Assembly (NCBI RefSeq): GCF_020524885.1
Contig: NZ_JAIVKJ010000003.1
Coordinates: 479,501 to 543,500, forward strand
Reading direction: 5' to 3'
Origin: Microbulbifer elongatus
GTDB taxonomy: Bacteria > Pseudomonadota > Gammaproteobacteria > Pseudomonadales > Cellvibrionaceae
DNA length: 64,000 nucleotides
Below are positions 23,227 through 31,004 of this stretch, in pieces. How positions within the stretch are numbered: position 1 is the first letter of the stretch; each line of letters begins with the position of its first letter. Below the pieces are notes generated by a model. That model was not told the origin of the DNA, did no database searches, and saw only the letters and a list, made by a program, of their open reading frames with translations. A program made the translations under genes and the position numbers.

Positions 23227-24708
23227 ATGACCGTCGCAGAAGTCACCCAAGAAAATCTGAAGGCGCCAACGATCAAGGGAAACTTTGAGGCGCAGGAAAA
23301 TGAATACGATTACTGGGTGACCGACATCGAAGGTAAGGTGCCCGACGACCTCACTGGTTCCTTCTTCCGCAACGGCCCCGGCCGGCTGAAGCTAGGGGGA
23401 GAGGTGGTCGGGCATTGGTTCGATGGCGATGGCATGATCGCGCGCACCACGTTCACCCGTGGCAAGGTTCACTTTTCCAATAAGTTCATCCGCACACCCA
23501 AATACGTGGATGAAACCGCAGCCGGTAAATTCCTGTACCGGGGCTTTGGCGGTGCGCCTAAGGGCAATTTTTTCAAGCGCTTCGCACCGCCGGCCAACCC
23601 GGCAAATACCGGCCTGATTCTCCACGGTGGCAAGTTTCTGGCATTAAATGAAGGAGGGCGGCCGTATTCTGTTGACCCGGCAACCCTCGACACCTACGGG
23701 GAATTTACCTACGACGATAGCCTCACCAAGACGAATGTGTTCAGTGCACACGGTAAGATCAATCCAAAGACCGGTTACTACTACAATTTTGGTCTGTGTT
23801 TCGATGTCGGCTGGGGTGGCATAAAACCGGGTTTTGAGCTGTACAAAATTGACCCGAGCGGGCACATGGTGGGCCGCGCCAGGTTTGCCCTGGACCATAT
23901 GCCCCTGCTGCACGATTTCGCGATGACCGAAAACTACGCGATTTTTATCCAGTCGTCGGTATCCATGCAGGGCAACCTGTTGATGACCATGCTGAAGAAT
24001 GGCTCCTTTGCAGACTTGATGCTGTATGACAAGGAGCTCACTAACAAGGTCATCATTATTGACCTACACAACCTGAATTTGGTTGATACCATCGAGATCG
24101 ATCCCATCGCCTGCCTGCATTTTGGCAATGCCTACGAGAAGAGTGGGGAAATTCACTTCGACCTGATGGAAACGAAGGAGGGCGGTTTCGGTACCCCGGA
24201 CCACAAGATCGAGCCACTGGACCTGTTCTCGGAAGATGTGAATTTCCGCTCCGGCGCTGCCCGCTACAAACGCTGTGTCGTCGACTTGAAGCGTCGGCGA
24301 TTCCAGAGTGAATTCATTGACGATGCGCTGGAGGGCGAGTTTCCACAATGGGACTGGACCCGTACCACCTCAGAAAACCGTTATGCGATCGCTACCGGCT
24401 ATACCGGTGGTGGCCCCAGGACCTACTTCAACGCCATACAGAAGATTGACCGCAAAACCGGAAAGGTAGAGGTGCATGATTTCGGCAGTTACCGGTTCAA
24501 TGGTGAGCCGCTTATGGTGGCCAGGCCGGAGTCCGATGCCGAGGACGATTTCTACTGCCTGTGCTACGTCTACAATGGCAACAGCGACAAATCAGAAGTG
24601 GTTGTAATTGACAGCAGGCACTTCGCGGAACCACTTGCCACCATCAAGCTCGACTTCCATATTCCCCAGGGCTTCCACGGCATGTTTAGTCCGAAGGTAT
24701 TTCTGTAA
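23227..24708 (+). CDS. Carotenoid/stilbene cleavage dioxygenase (RPE65 family)
   Basis: 493 residues, of the non-haem Fe(II) dioxygenases that split the central C=C bond of carotenoids, apocarotenoids or lignin-derived stilbenes. The four iron-binding histidines of the beta-propeller are visible: His175 (FSAHGKIN), His229 (PLLHDFAMTE), His298 (CLHFGNAY) and His484 (GFHGMF). N-terminal GSFFRNGPGRL is also a family hallmark. No signal peptide: cytoplasmic. ATG 23227 has GGAGAG seven bases upstream; ATG 23215 is an alternative. Lies 37 nt after the TonB receptor stop and so probably in its operon. Whether the substrate is an apocarotenoid or stilbene is not decidable here. Confidence 0.92.
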   Translation: MTVAEVTQENLKAPTIKGNFEAQENEYDYWVTDIEGKVPDDLTGSFFRNGPGRLKLGGEVVGHWFDGDGMIARTTFTRGKVHFSNKFIRTPKYVDETAAGKFLYRGFGGAPKGNFFKRFAPPANPANTGLILHGGKFLALNEGGRPYSVDPATLDTYGEFTYDDSLTKTNVFSAHGKINPKTGYYYNFGLCFDVGWGGIKPGFELYKIDPSGHMVGRARFALDHMPLLHDFAMTENYAIFIQSSVSMQGNLLMTMLKNGSFADLMLYDKELTNKVIIIDLHNLNLVDTIEIDPIACLHFGNAYEKSGEIHFDLMETKEGGFGTPDHKIEPLDLFSEDVNFRSGAARYKRCVVDLKRRRFQSEFIDDALEGEFPQWDWTRTTSENRYAIATGYTGGGPRTYFNAIQKIDRKTGKVEVHDFGSYRFNGEPLMVARPESDAEDDFYCLCYVYNGNSDKSEVVVIDSRHFAEPLATIKLDFHIPQGFHGMFSPKVFL

Positions 24709-24859
24709 TACATCACAATCCCCCGGCTTCATCAGTATCGTCATCTGTCGCGGCCACGGGCTGTGATAGAGTGGCCGCCTCTTCGGGCCAGCCCATGCCG
24801 GTCTAAGACCTTCTGGCCGCACTGCTGGTCAGGTTGTATCTCCCGACTTACCTACCACC

Positions 24860-25489
24860 TTATTTACCGCCAAACCACTTTTTGATTTTGGCGGTGAAAC
24901 CATGGCGATTGTGGTGCTTCCGCACCGCCTTCTCGTCCGCCACAAAATTGATCTGGATGGAGCGACGCACGCCGTCAAAAGCGGGGTAGCCGTGCCAGCA
25001 GTTGTCGGTAACGCGGAAGCCCAGCAGTGCGCCGGCGTTGGGTGTTACCTCATCGGCCATATCTTCCATGTTGTCGCTGTTGAGGATGCGCAACTTGCCT
25101 GTCTCCGCCGTCCACTCCTCGTTGAAATAAATCAGGATGGTGGCAATTTTGGACTTGGAATCGGTGTGCACGCGGCCGTCTTTGGGGCGGGACACGCCCC
25201 TCAGGGTAACGATCATCGGCAGGGTGTTGAGATCCATGCCCAGCTTATCGGAGGTCAGGCGGCGAAAATCCGGGCCGTTGAGCTCATCAATCAGCGCCGT
25301 GAATTCCTCGCCACACTCTAACCCCTCCAGGGTAAAGCTTCCCCCGGCCTGAATATCGGGAAAACCCTCTAGCACCGCCTTGACGCGGTTGGGACTAATA
25401 ATATTATCTAGTACGAAGTAGGGAAACGGCTTCTCTTTTACTTCAGCGCCGGCCAGAGCTTCGATATTGAGGTAGGAGGCCATAAGCAT
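24860..25489 (-). CDS. 2OG-Fe(II) oxygenase family protein
   Basis: 209 residues with the double-stranded beta-helix of 2-oxoglutarate/Fe(II) oxygenases. The iron ligands appear as His and Asp in GRVHTDSKSK and a distal His in NCWHGYPAFDG; the 2-oxoglutarate-binding Arg is in VRRSIQINFV. The pattern resembles the prolyl-hydroxylase-like group (2OG-FeII_Oxy_3), with hydroxylation of a protein or small molecule as the likely activity. Starts at 25489 or, two codons later, 25483, the latter better spaced from an AGAG. It is convergent with the dioxygenase gene; the gap 24709-24859 holds no further gene. Confidence 0.82.
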   Translation of the reverse strand: MLMASYLNIEALAGAEVKEKPFPYFVLDNIISPNRVKAVLEGFPDIQAGGSFTLEGLECGEEFTALIDELNGPDFRRLTSDKLGMDLNTLPMIVTLRGVSRPKDGRVHTDSKSKIATILIYFNEEWTAETGKLRILNSDNMEDMADEVTPNAGALLGFRVTDNCWHGYPAFDGVRRSIQINFVADEKAVRKHHNRHGFTAKIKKWFGGK

Positions 25490-25590
25490 TCTCTGCAGCT
25501 GTTGATTATAAGAAATCTATTGTTGTCACAGGGATACTGCGTTGGAGACATGTTAGGCCCAGACCTACCCCTGAGCAATAGCCTTAATAG

Positions 25591-25698
25591 CCGTGCCTGT
25601 ACGCGCTTGGCTTTGGCCAGTACCTGCTCCCGCTGACCGTGATTATGGCCGCTGGCATCTTCGCTGCGACCATGGGGATATGATTGCCGAGGATGTAA
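25591..25698 (+). pseudogene. Decayed partial copy of the DUF2306 gene 3' end
   Basis: In frame this reads PCLYALGFGQYLLPL, then TVIMAAGIFAATMGI-stop-LPRM-stop. It aligns to 17068-17112 plus 17200-17262 of the DUF2306 gene: 86 of 108 bases identical by hand, with an 87-nt in-frame deletion between the short repeats CTGCCACTG and GTGCCACTGA of the parent. The Trp codon near the end (TGG) is now TGA. Same orientation as the parent, 8.4 kb away, just upstream of the cytochrome b561 gene. Confidence 0.75.
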
Positions 25699-25728
25699 GC
25701 CCGTGGGGCGCACTATTATGTGTGAACA

Positions 25729-26313
25729 ATGTCTGACTGGCTGTCGCGACGAATGACTGGGCTGACCAACACGAATCGGCATTATGGCGCCGTCGCCATA
25801 TTACTCCACTGGTTTATGGCGGCACTACTTATAGGGCTCACTGTGCTCGGCGTGTACATGAGTGCGCTCCCGGATGTCGGATTCGACAAGGAAAAGATTA
25901 CGCTCATTGTGTATCACAAAGAGTGCGGCATATTGGCGCTGGGGTTGGCGATGGTGCGACTGGCATGGCGCGTGGGTAACGTATTGCCCGCTCTGGTCCG
26001 TGAGCTGCCTGACTGGCAGAAGGTGGTGGCACGTTTTGTACACCTGTGCTTCTACGCGTTGATGTTTGCCTTGCCGGTTAGTGGATGGTTGATGTCATCT
26101 GCCGCGAGCATTCCCGTCTATGTCTTTGGCATCCAGCTGCCGGATTTGATTCCGCACAATGAGTATCGCTTTCAGCTACTGATCGAGGTACACAAGTGGC
26201 TGGGGTATGCCTTGATTGGCTTTATCCTGCTGCACGCCGGTGCCGCCTTGCAGCACCACTTCATTTCCCGGGATAACACCCTCAGGAAAATCCTGCCCGG
26301 TTCCCATCTCTAA
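25729..26313 (+). CDS. Cytochrome b561 family protein
   Basis: 194 residues with four membrane spans and the histidines expected to ligate two b-haems: LLHWFM (span 1), VHLCFYALMF, VHKWLGYAL and LLHAGAALQHH near the end. It should be an inner-membrane electron carrier, possibly a quinol oxidase for a periplasmic acceptor or superoxide (known for E. coli CybB). The start may be ATG 25729 or ATG 25753 (MTGLTNTNRHYG). It converges with the PqiC-like gene, the stops eight bases apart, with no terminator seen. Just upstream is the DUF2306 relic. Confidence 0.85.
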   Translation: MSDWLSRRMTGLTNTNRHYGAVAILLHWFMAALLIGLTVLGVYMSALPDVGFDKEKITLIVYHKECGILALGLAMVRLAWRVGNVLPALVRELPDWQKVVARFVHLCFYALMFALPVSGWLMSSAASIPVYVFGIQLPDLIPHNEYRFQLLIEVHKWLGYALIGFILLHAGAALQHHFISRDNTLRKILPGSHL

Positions 26314-26321
26314 TATGCGGC

Positions 26322-26960
26322 TTATGGCATCTGTTCCAGCACAAACTGGGCCGTCAGCTGCAAAGCGTTTTCGACCGCATCGTTGGCCGCGACTATGCCT
26401 GCTGCTGGTGTCTCCTGCTGCATGGGGTTGTTCAGGGAAATCACTCTGCTCGCAATAATCCGGTTTGAGGCGCCCTCAATCAGCTGCACCCTCAGGGACA
26501 GGTGTAGTGTCGCTGGGGTGGCGGTAAAGTCTTGCACGAGTTCCAGGATCTCCGTGTGCAGCGCGTAGTGGTGAGGCCCAAAGTAGGGCGGGGTTGCGAC
26601 CGCTTCAAAATAGCGGGTGTTTTCCAGCGTCTGCGCCAGCAGGGGAAGAAGCATCTGCGCCGGGGTTGCCCCCCATGCGTGTCGGCTGAAGTAGCCCACC
26701 TGATGTGGCTTCGTGCGATAGGCCATACGGACGGTGCCGTAAACGGGGTTGATATTGGGAGGCAGTATCAACAGCGTTACCGGATTGGTTTGTCGCTGGG
26801 GAGTTTCCCGGGGAATCTGGTCGATGACGGCGATCCGCATTTCGTTTTCCACCGGGGAGAACAGGGTGCATCCGGAAATCAATAGTGCGATAGCCGCCAC
26901 CACAAACCGGGCGACTGTTCTGGTATGAGGCAGCGAGCACCCATATCCCCGTTCACTCAT
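26322..26960 (-). CDS. PqiC-family ABC-type transport auxiliary lipoprotein
   Basis: 212 residues, a lipoprotein: an unusually long polar leader precedes AIALLISGC, with the lipobox Cys at about 31. The mature part has the pattern of the PqiC/ABC-type auxiliary family (LLILPPNINPVYGTVRMAYR; HHYALHTEILELVQDF), outer-membrane lipoproteins that pair with MCE proteins in lipid transport across the envelope. Its start overlaps the stop of the MlaD-like gene (ATGA, 26960-26957), so both are made together. An internal start is possible, as the leader is longer than usual. No ATPase or permease gene adjoins. Confidence 0.82.
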   Translation of the reverse strand: MSERGYGCSLPHTRTVARFVVAAIALLISGCTLFSPVENEMRIAVIDQIPRETPQRQTNPVTLLILPPNINPVYGTVRMAYRTKPHQVGYFSRHAWGATPAQMLLPLLAQTLENTRYFEAVATPPYFGPHHYALHTEILELVQDFTATPATLHLSLRVQLIEGASNRIIASRVISLNNPMQQETPAAGIVAANDAVENALQLTAQFVLEQMP

Positions 26961-27910
26961 TCGGTTTCGCCTGGGCCAAGGGGCGGGGGCGTGCTGCCGC
27001 GCAGGAGAACGGACGGGTTGCGGTTGATCTTGTCTGTCAGGCGGGTCATGGAATTGGTCAGCTGATTCAGGGTGGCCATGGTCCGGTAGGCCTCGGGCAG
27101 TACCTGCAGCTGGAGTGCATGAACGGACTGGCTGCTCGCATCCAGTAGCGGGCCCAGTTGGCCGCTCGCCTGTTCGGTATTGGTGATAATCGTATTGAGC
27201 CGCTCCTGATTCCCCGCGAGCATCTGGCTGACCTGCCGCAGCGCGTGAACAGTATCGCCGCTTGAATCCAGCAGCGGCCCCAGCCGGCCACTGGCGTGTT
27301 CGGTATTGGCGATGATTGCGCTGAGCCTCTGCTGATTATCCGCAAGCATCTGGGTGACTTGCTGCAGGTTGCCTACCGCCTGCTGAAAGGCAGCGATGGT
27401 GTCTTTATCCAGCATGGTACGCAGAAGTTCGGTCAGCGATTGTACGTTCTCGTTTACCTGGCTGATGGCGGTGTCCAGATTGACCGAGCGGGACGGGGCG
27501 TTTGGTATACGTGGATAGCGGGCGCCGGGGGCAGCAGTGAGAGGGCCCTGCTTGCTACCGGTATTCTCCAGCAGCACGTACACATAGCCGGTGAACCCGC
27601 GGGTAGCGAGTCCACGCGCGGTAATGGTGGCAACGGTCGCGCTGGATACCGGCGCGTCCTTTTCAACATCCAGCAGGATGCGTACAGAACTGGGCCCAGT
27701 GAGTTCTACTTCGGTGACCATGCCCACGTCTACGCCATGGAACTCCACCGGTGCACCGGCAATAAGACCCGACACGGAATCTTCGGTGAGGATTTGGTAG
27801 GTAGTGAAGCGACCGGATGTCTGGTAGTGCCAGATTACACCTGCGACGACGCCCGCGAGCACCATGGCTGCGAAAGCCCATCGTGCCCGGCTCGCTGTGC
27901 TGGTAGTCAT
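26957..27910 (-). CDS. MlaD-family (MCE domain) lipid-transport protein
   Basis: 317 residues. I start at ATG 27910, from which a single N-terminal membrane anchor follows (WAFAAMVLAGVVAGVIW); a frame from 28000 adds an improbable 30 residues. The MCE domain (about 38-115: SGLIAGAPVEFHGVDVGMV) binds phospholipid in MlaD/PqiB relatives. After it comes a helical region containing a 42-residue tandem duplication (182-223 and 224-265), then a short helix and a Pro-rich tail. It probably forms a hexameric ring or tube in the periplasm with the PqiC-like lipoprotein. Normally a MlaE permease and MlaF ATPase are encoded beside it; neither is here. Confidence 0.85.
   Translation of the reverse strand: MTTSTASRARWAFAAMVLAGVVAGVIWHYQTSGRFTTYQILTEDSVSGLIAGAPVEFHGVDVGMVTEVELTGPSSVRILLDVEKDAPVSSATVATITARGLATRGFTGYVYVLLENTGSKQGPLTAAPGARYPRIPNAPSRSVNLDTAISQVNENVQSLTELLRTMLDKDTIAAFQQAVGNLQQVTQMLADNQQRLSAIIANTEHASGRLGPLLDSSGDTVHALRQVSQMLAGNQERLNTIITNTEQASGQLGPLLDASSQSVHALQLQVLPEAYRTMATLNQLTNSMTRLTDKINRNPSVLLRGSTPPPLGPGETE
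27116..27367 (-). repeat. 126-bp tandem duplication within the mlaD-like gene
   Basis: Two adjacent 42-codon units encode LQQVTQMLADNQQRLSAIIA… and LRQVSQMLAGNQERLNTIIT…, both closing with …GPLLD and a VHA tripeptide. The repeat is in frame and lengthens the helical part of the protein. Confidence 0.85.
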
Positions 27911-28053
27911 AAAGGGCCCCTGCGACGGTGAGATCGGCCCGAATAATGGCCAGTGCAAGTCTAGATCATCCTGCGACCGCACAAGTGGATACGCTGCCAA
28001 GGGTGTTGTCGAGCGACAGCCCTGTGCTTGTGTGGGGATGTTGGCGGCGTTAG

Positions 28054-28075
28054 AAAGCCCCCTTGCGAGGGCTCG
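28054..28075 (-). terminator. Possible terminator of the OsmC gene
   Basis: On the minus strand, AGCCC-N8-GGGCT followed by TTTC lies 14 nt after the stop of the OsmC-family gene. The stem is short and the U-run weak. Confidence 0.35.
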
Positions 28076-28086
28076 GGGAAATAGGG

Positions 28087-28521
28087 TTACTCGACCGTCA
28101 CTTCCGCGCTTAGCGTGACTTCCGACTTGAGGGAGTTCGTCACCAGGCAGTTTTGCTCAGACTTTTCCAATAACTTGTGTGCCTTTTCCGTATCGGTGCC
28201 TTCCGGCACCACAAGCTTGGCGGTAATGGCAATGGCGGTGAAGCAGGTGGTGCGGCCATCCTTATCCAGTGTGCCGCTGGCGTCGCACTCCAGCGATGTC
28301 CATTCGAGCTTCGAGTGTTTGGCAATGGCACGGAAAGTAAGGATAAAGCAGTCAGCAACCGAAGCGACCAGCAGGTCTTCCGGTGACCAGCGGTCGCCGG
28401 GGCCGTCAAACTGGACGGGAGGCGCCGAAGTGATGGCGGTGAGCCCGTCGGCGGTCAGGGTAATCTCGCCTTCACTCGCTGCACTGGCGGCGACTTTGTA
28501 TTCGTGGGGAAAGGCTTCCAC
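28087..28521 (-). CDS. OsmC/Ohr-family protein
   Basis: 144 residues of the OsmC superfamily of thiol peroxidases. The two catalytic cysteines are in SVADCFILTF and EQNCLVTNSL, 60-70 residues apart as the family requires, with a conserved Arg in the sheet. I prefer GTG 28521 over ATG 28539: AAAGGAGG stands just before the GTG, inside the six codons the longer form would add, and OsmC proteins begin near EAFPHEYKV. It should reduce organic hydroperoxides or persulfides in the cytoplasm. Monocistronic: the next minus-strand gene upstream starts at 29206. Confidence 0.88.
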   Translation of the reverse strand: MEAFPHEYKVAASAASEGEITLTADGLTAITSAPPVQFDGPGDRWSPEDLLVASVADCFILTFRAIAKHSKLEWTSLECDASGTLDKDGRTTCFTAIAITAKLVVPEGTDTEKAHKLLEKSEQNCLVTNSLKSEVTLSAEVTVE

Positions 28522-28708
28522 ACAACCTCCTTTAGTCATGGATTTTGAATGACGCAGAATAGACTAGGCGAATCTGCGCGACCACTGATAAGAAGATATA
28601 GGGGGTTACTATATCGTGCGGATCAGCGCAGTACTTGCGAGAGAGAGTGGCGAGAAAGTGGGCGAGAAAGAGGCAGAGGGGCGGGCGCCCCCCTGCGGCA
28701 TACGGAAG

Positions 28709-29206
28709 TTATCCGGCGGTAGCGGTCTCGCTGTCAGAAGCGAGTTTACTGTTATCAATGAATTCATTGATTTTGTACTGCAGGTAGATGGAATGGAAGA
28801 AAAAGGTCAAAACCGGGCCCAGGGTATAGTTGCTGCCGGTGGTTTCACTCATCATCTTTTGCAGGCGGTTCTTGATTTTGAACAGGGTCGTTAGAAGGGC
28901 AACGAAGTAGGCGATGTTAACAATGATGGCGAGTTCGACTTTTTCCGGGGCGATAAACTCTACAACGATTGTCAATGCAAAAAAGATTACGGTGAGGTAA
29001 ATCCAGGCCGGAGCGATCTGGTTATCCTGAATACGGTTTACGGTCTGCGCGCGGGTATAGACCCAGTACACCGGATAAATCCCGAAGGTAAAAATGGTCA
29101 GCAGGAACACCCACCAGGCGCTAAAGCGGTCAAAGTTGCTGGAAATTTGATCGTTGGTGGCGACAGCCAGATCGGAACTTGGGGCTTCGTATGGATTGCT
29201 TTCCAT
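28709..29206 (-). CDS. Small membrane protein, DUF4234-like
   Basis: 165 residues: a short polar N-terminus (MESNPYEAPSSDL, common to several inner-membrane families), then FSAWWVFLLTIFTFGIYPVY and further hydrophobic segments near 68-85, 90-110 and 128-145. The FGIYPVYWVY pattern is like DUF4234 proteins, whose role is unknown. Starts 15 nt from a TATA-like AT-rich stretch. It is on the same strand as the GNAT gene upstream, with a 130-bp gap. Confidence 0.68.
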   Translation of the reverse strand: MESNPYEAPSSDLAVATNDQISSNFDRFSAWWVFLLTIFTFGIYPVYWVYTRAQTVNRIQDNQIAPAWIYLTVIFFALTIVVEFIAPEKVELAIIVNIAYFVALLTTLFKIKNRLQKMMSETTGSNYTLGPVLTFFFHSIYLQYKINEFIDNSKLASDSETATAG

Positions 29207-29336
29207 AAGGCGATTCCTTTATATCTTGTTTTTCTTTAGTAGTTGGCGCTGAAAGCGACACTGGGAGAGTACCATAGAAATCTCCCGTGAAATCCGTATC
29301 CCAGCTTCTTCTAGGTAAATGGCTGTTTCAGGTGCG

Positions 29337-29792
29337 CTATCGAGGGCCAACATAGCGCTGTATGGCGATATCCCGGCCTTGTTTTTGGTAGGTAAGAAAG
29401 CGATCTGTGATGGCGGATGGCAGTCCTTCGAGACTGACCTCTGCGAACCCCAGGGATTCATAAAACGGCATCAGTTCGTGGTATGGGAAGGTGAAAGTCT
29501 GATCGTCAAATGCTTCCTGCATAAAGGCCAGTAACCGCCGGGCGACGCCCTTGCCTTGGTAGTCTGGCGCCACCGCCACTCCTACGAGTAGCTGGCTGTC
29601 GGTCAACTTGCGCAGGCAGCCACAGGCAATGATGCTATTCTGCCGGTCTCTGACCACCGCGCAGGGCTCATGCCGGCGCGCTTTACCGCGAAATTTGTAG
29701 GTGCGGTAGAATTTGTTAGCGAGTGGCATCTCCGTATCGGAGAGCCACTGTGCCGAACAAGAGTCTGCTGAAAAGTCCGGATCCATTTTCAT
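29337..29792 (-). CDS. GNAT-family N-acetyltransferase
   Basis: 151 residues with a GNAT fold: LLVGVAVAPDYQGKGVARRLL is the acetyl-CoA-binding motif A (Q/R-x-x-G-x-G/A), and FYESLGFAEV is the motif-B segment near the C-terminus. Substrate unknown. The proposed start is two bases from the start of the divergent DTW gene, so each gene's upstream signals would lie in the other's coding region; a later start (MPLANKFYR, 29729) would relieve this. It shares its promoter region with the DTW gene. Confidence 0.82.
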   Translation of the reverse strand: MKMDPDFSADSCSAQWLSDTEMPLANKFYRTYKFRGKARRHEPCAVVRDRQNSIIACGCLRKLTDSQLLVGVAVAPDYQGKGVARRLLAFMQEAFDDQTFTFPYHELMPFYESLGFAEVSLEGLPSAITDRFLTYQKQGRDIAIQRYVGPR

Positions 29793-29794
29793 CT

Positions 29795-30367
29795 ATGCCG
29801 CGCGAAACCTGCCCAACCTGCCAACGCCCGCTCAACGTATGTTACTGCAGCGCGCTGGTTCATATACCCAATCGGATTAGGGTGCTTATCATACAGCACC
29901 CCCTGGAGCAGAAGCACCCGTTCAATACCGGGCGCATGGCGCACCTGTGCCTGGATAATAGTGAGTTGGTTGTGGCGGAGAGTCTGTCGGATGAATCGCT
30001 GGGCGTGCTGCTGCAACCCCGGTCAGCGTTACTTTATCCGTCCCTGAGCTGGCTTCCGCAAGTGGATTTGGTGGAGCCCGGGACGCCGCAGGCGGAGGCG
30101 ATACAGCAGCTGGTAGTTGTCGACGCGACGTGGCGGAAGTCCAAGAAAATACTCCATCTGCACCCAGCACTACAGCAATTGCCTCGAGTCAGCTTCGAAG
30201 GTGAGTTGCACTCCAACTACCAGGTACGGCACTCTTCACTGGAGAATAGCCTGTCGACGATTGAAAGCATCGCGATGGCGATGCAGGGCCTGGAGCCAGG
30301 AATAGAATTCCAGGAAATTTTACGTCCCTTTGAAAAAATGATTGAACTGCAGACAAAGCAGGGTTAA
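29795..30367 (+). CDS. DTW-domain tRNA aminocarboxypropyltransferase (TapT-like)
   Basis: 190 residues, starting at MPRETCPTCQRPLNVCYCSA, which gives the four-Cys zinc-type cluster. The DTW-type signature is VVVDATWRKSKKI, in the SPOUT-like fold of enzymes that add the 3-amino-3-carboxypropyl group to uridine 47 of tRNA (acp3U, as for E. coli TapT). The C-terminal RHSSLENSLSTIESIA is also conserved. I reject the longer frame from 29723 because the Cys cluster marks the N-terminus of the family. No clear Shine-Dalgarno. A GNAT gene follows 17 nt after its stop. Confidence 0.85.
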   Translation: MPRETCPTCQRPLNVCYCSALVHIPNRIRVLIIQHPLEQKHPFNTGRMAHLCLDNSELVVAESLSDESLGVLLQPRSALLYPSLSWLPQVDLVEPGTPQAEAIQQLVVVDATWRKSKKILHLHPALQQLPRVSFEGELHSNYQVRHSSLENSLSTIESIAMAMQGLEPGIEFQEILRPFEKMIELQTKQG

Positions 30368-30384
30368 GTAAAAGTCTTATTTTT

Positions 30385-30882
30385 ATGCGCGATGTAGTGC
30401 CCTTGGCTAAACAGCTGAATGCTTTGGAAGTAGTAGACTTAACCGAAAGACCGGATGCAGTCGGTGTGCTCGCAGCCTGGCATTTTGACGAGTGGAGTAA
30501 TCTTTATCCGGAGCAGTCGCTGCAGGATTTTGAATCTGATCTCACAGGCTGTTTGGGAGAACAGGCGGTACCGACTACGTTCGTCGCATTAATCGATACA
30601 ACACCCATCGGCTCCATCAGCGTGTTGCCGAGGGATATGGAGATCGAGGAACCCTGGGGGCCATGGCTGGCCAACTTTTATGTCATGCCCAGTTACCGGG
30701 AGGCTGGCGTGGGGAAGCGGCTGATAGATGCTCTGTTAGCGCACTGCGACGCGAATGCCATCCCCAGCCTGTATTTATTTACCCCGGAGACAAGGCAGTA
30801 CTACGAGCGCCTTGGCTGGAAGACCATCCGGTCTTGCGAATACCACGGTGAGGTCGTCGATATAATGTGTCGTACACTGTAG
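30385..30882 (+). CDS. GNAT-family N-acetyltransferase
   Basis: 165 residues. Motif A is seen as NFYVMPSYREAGVGKRLIDALLAHC and motif B as LFTPETRQYYERLGWKTI; the N-terminal part (WHFDEWSNLYPEQS) is that of a subfamily without assigned substrate. It follows the DTW gene closely on the same strand, so the two are probably cotranscribed. The role could be acetylation of an amine, peptide or tRNA-linked substrate, but nothing here decides. Confidence 0.85.
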   Translation: MRDVVPLAKQLNALEVVDLTERPDAVGVLAAWHFDEWSNLYPEQSLQDFESDLTGCLGEQAVPTTFVALIDTTPIGSISVLPRDMEIEEPWGPWLANFYVMPSYREAGVGKRLIDALLAHCDANAIPSLYLFTPETRQYYERLGWKTIRSCEYHGEVVDIMCRTL

Positions 30883-31004
30883 CGGCCGCCAGTCTTATGG
30901 CGCTTCCGGCTAAGCGGTTTAGTATTGGTTGATATCGTTTCCAATAGGAAACCGCTCCCGGCTTCCCTACAATAAGCGGCTATTTCCCTAACCGAGTCTC
31001 TGTT

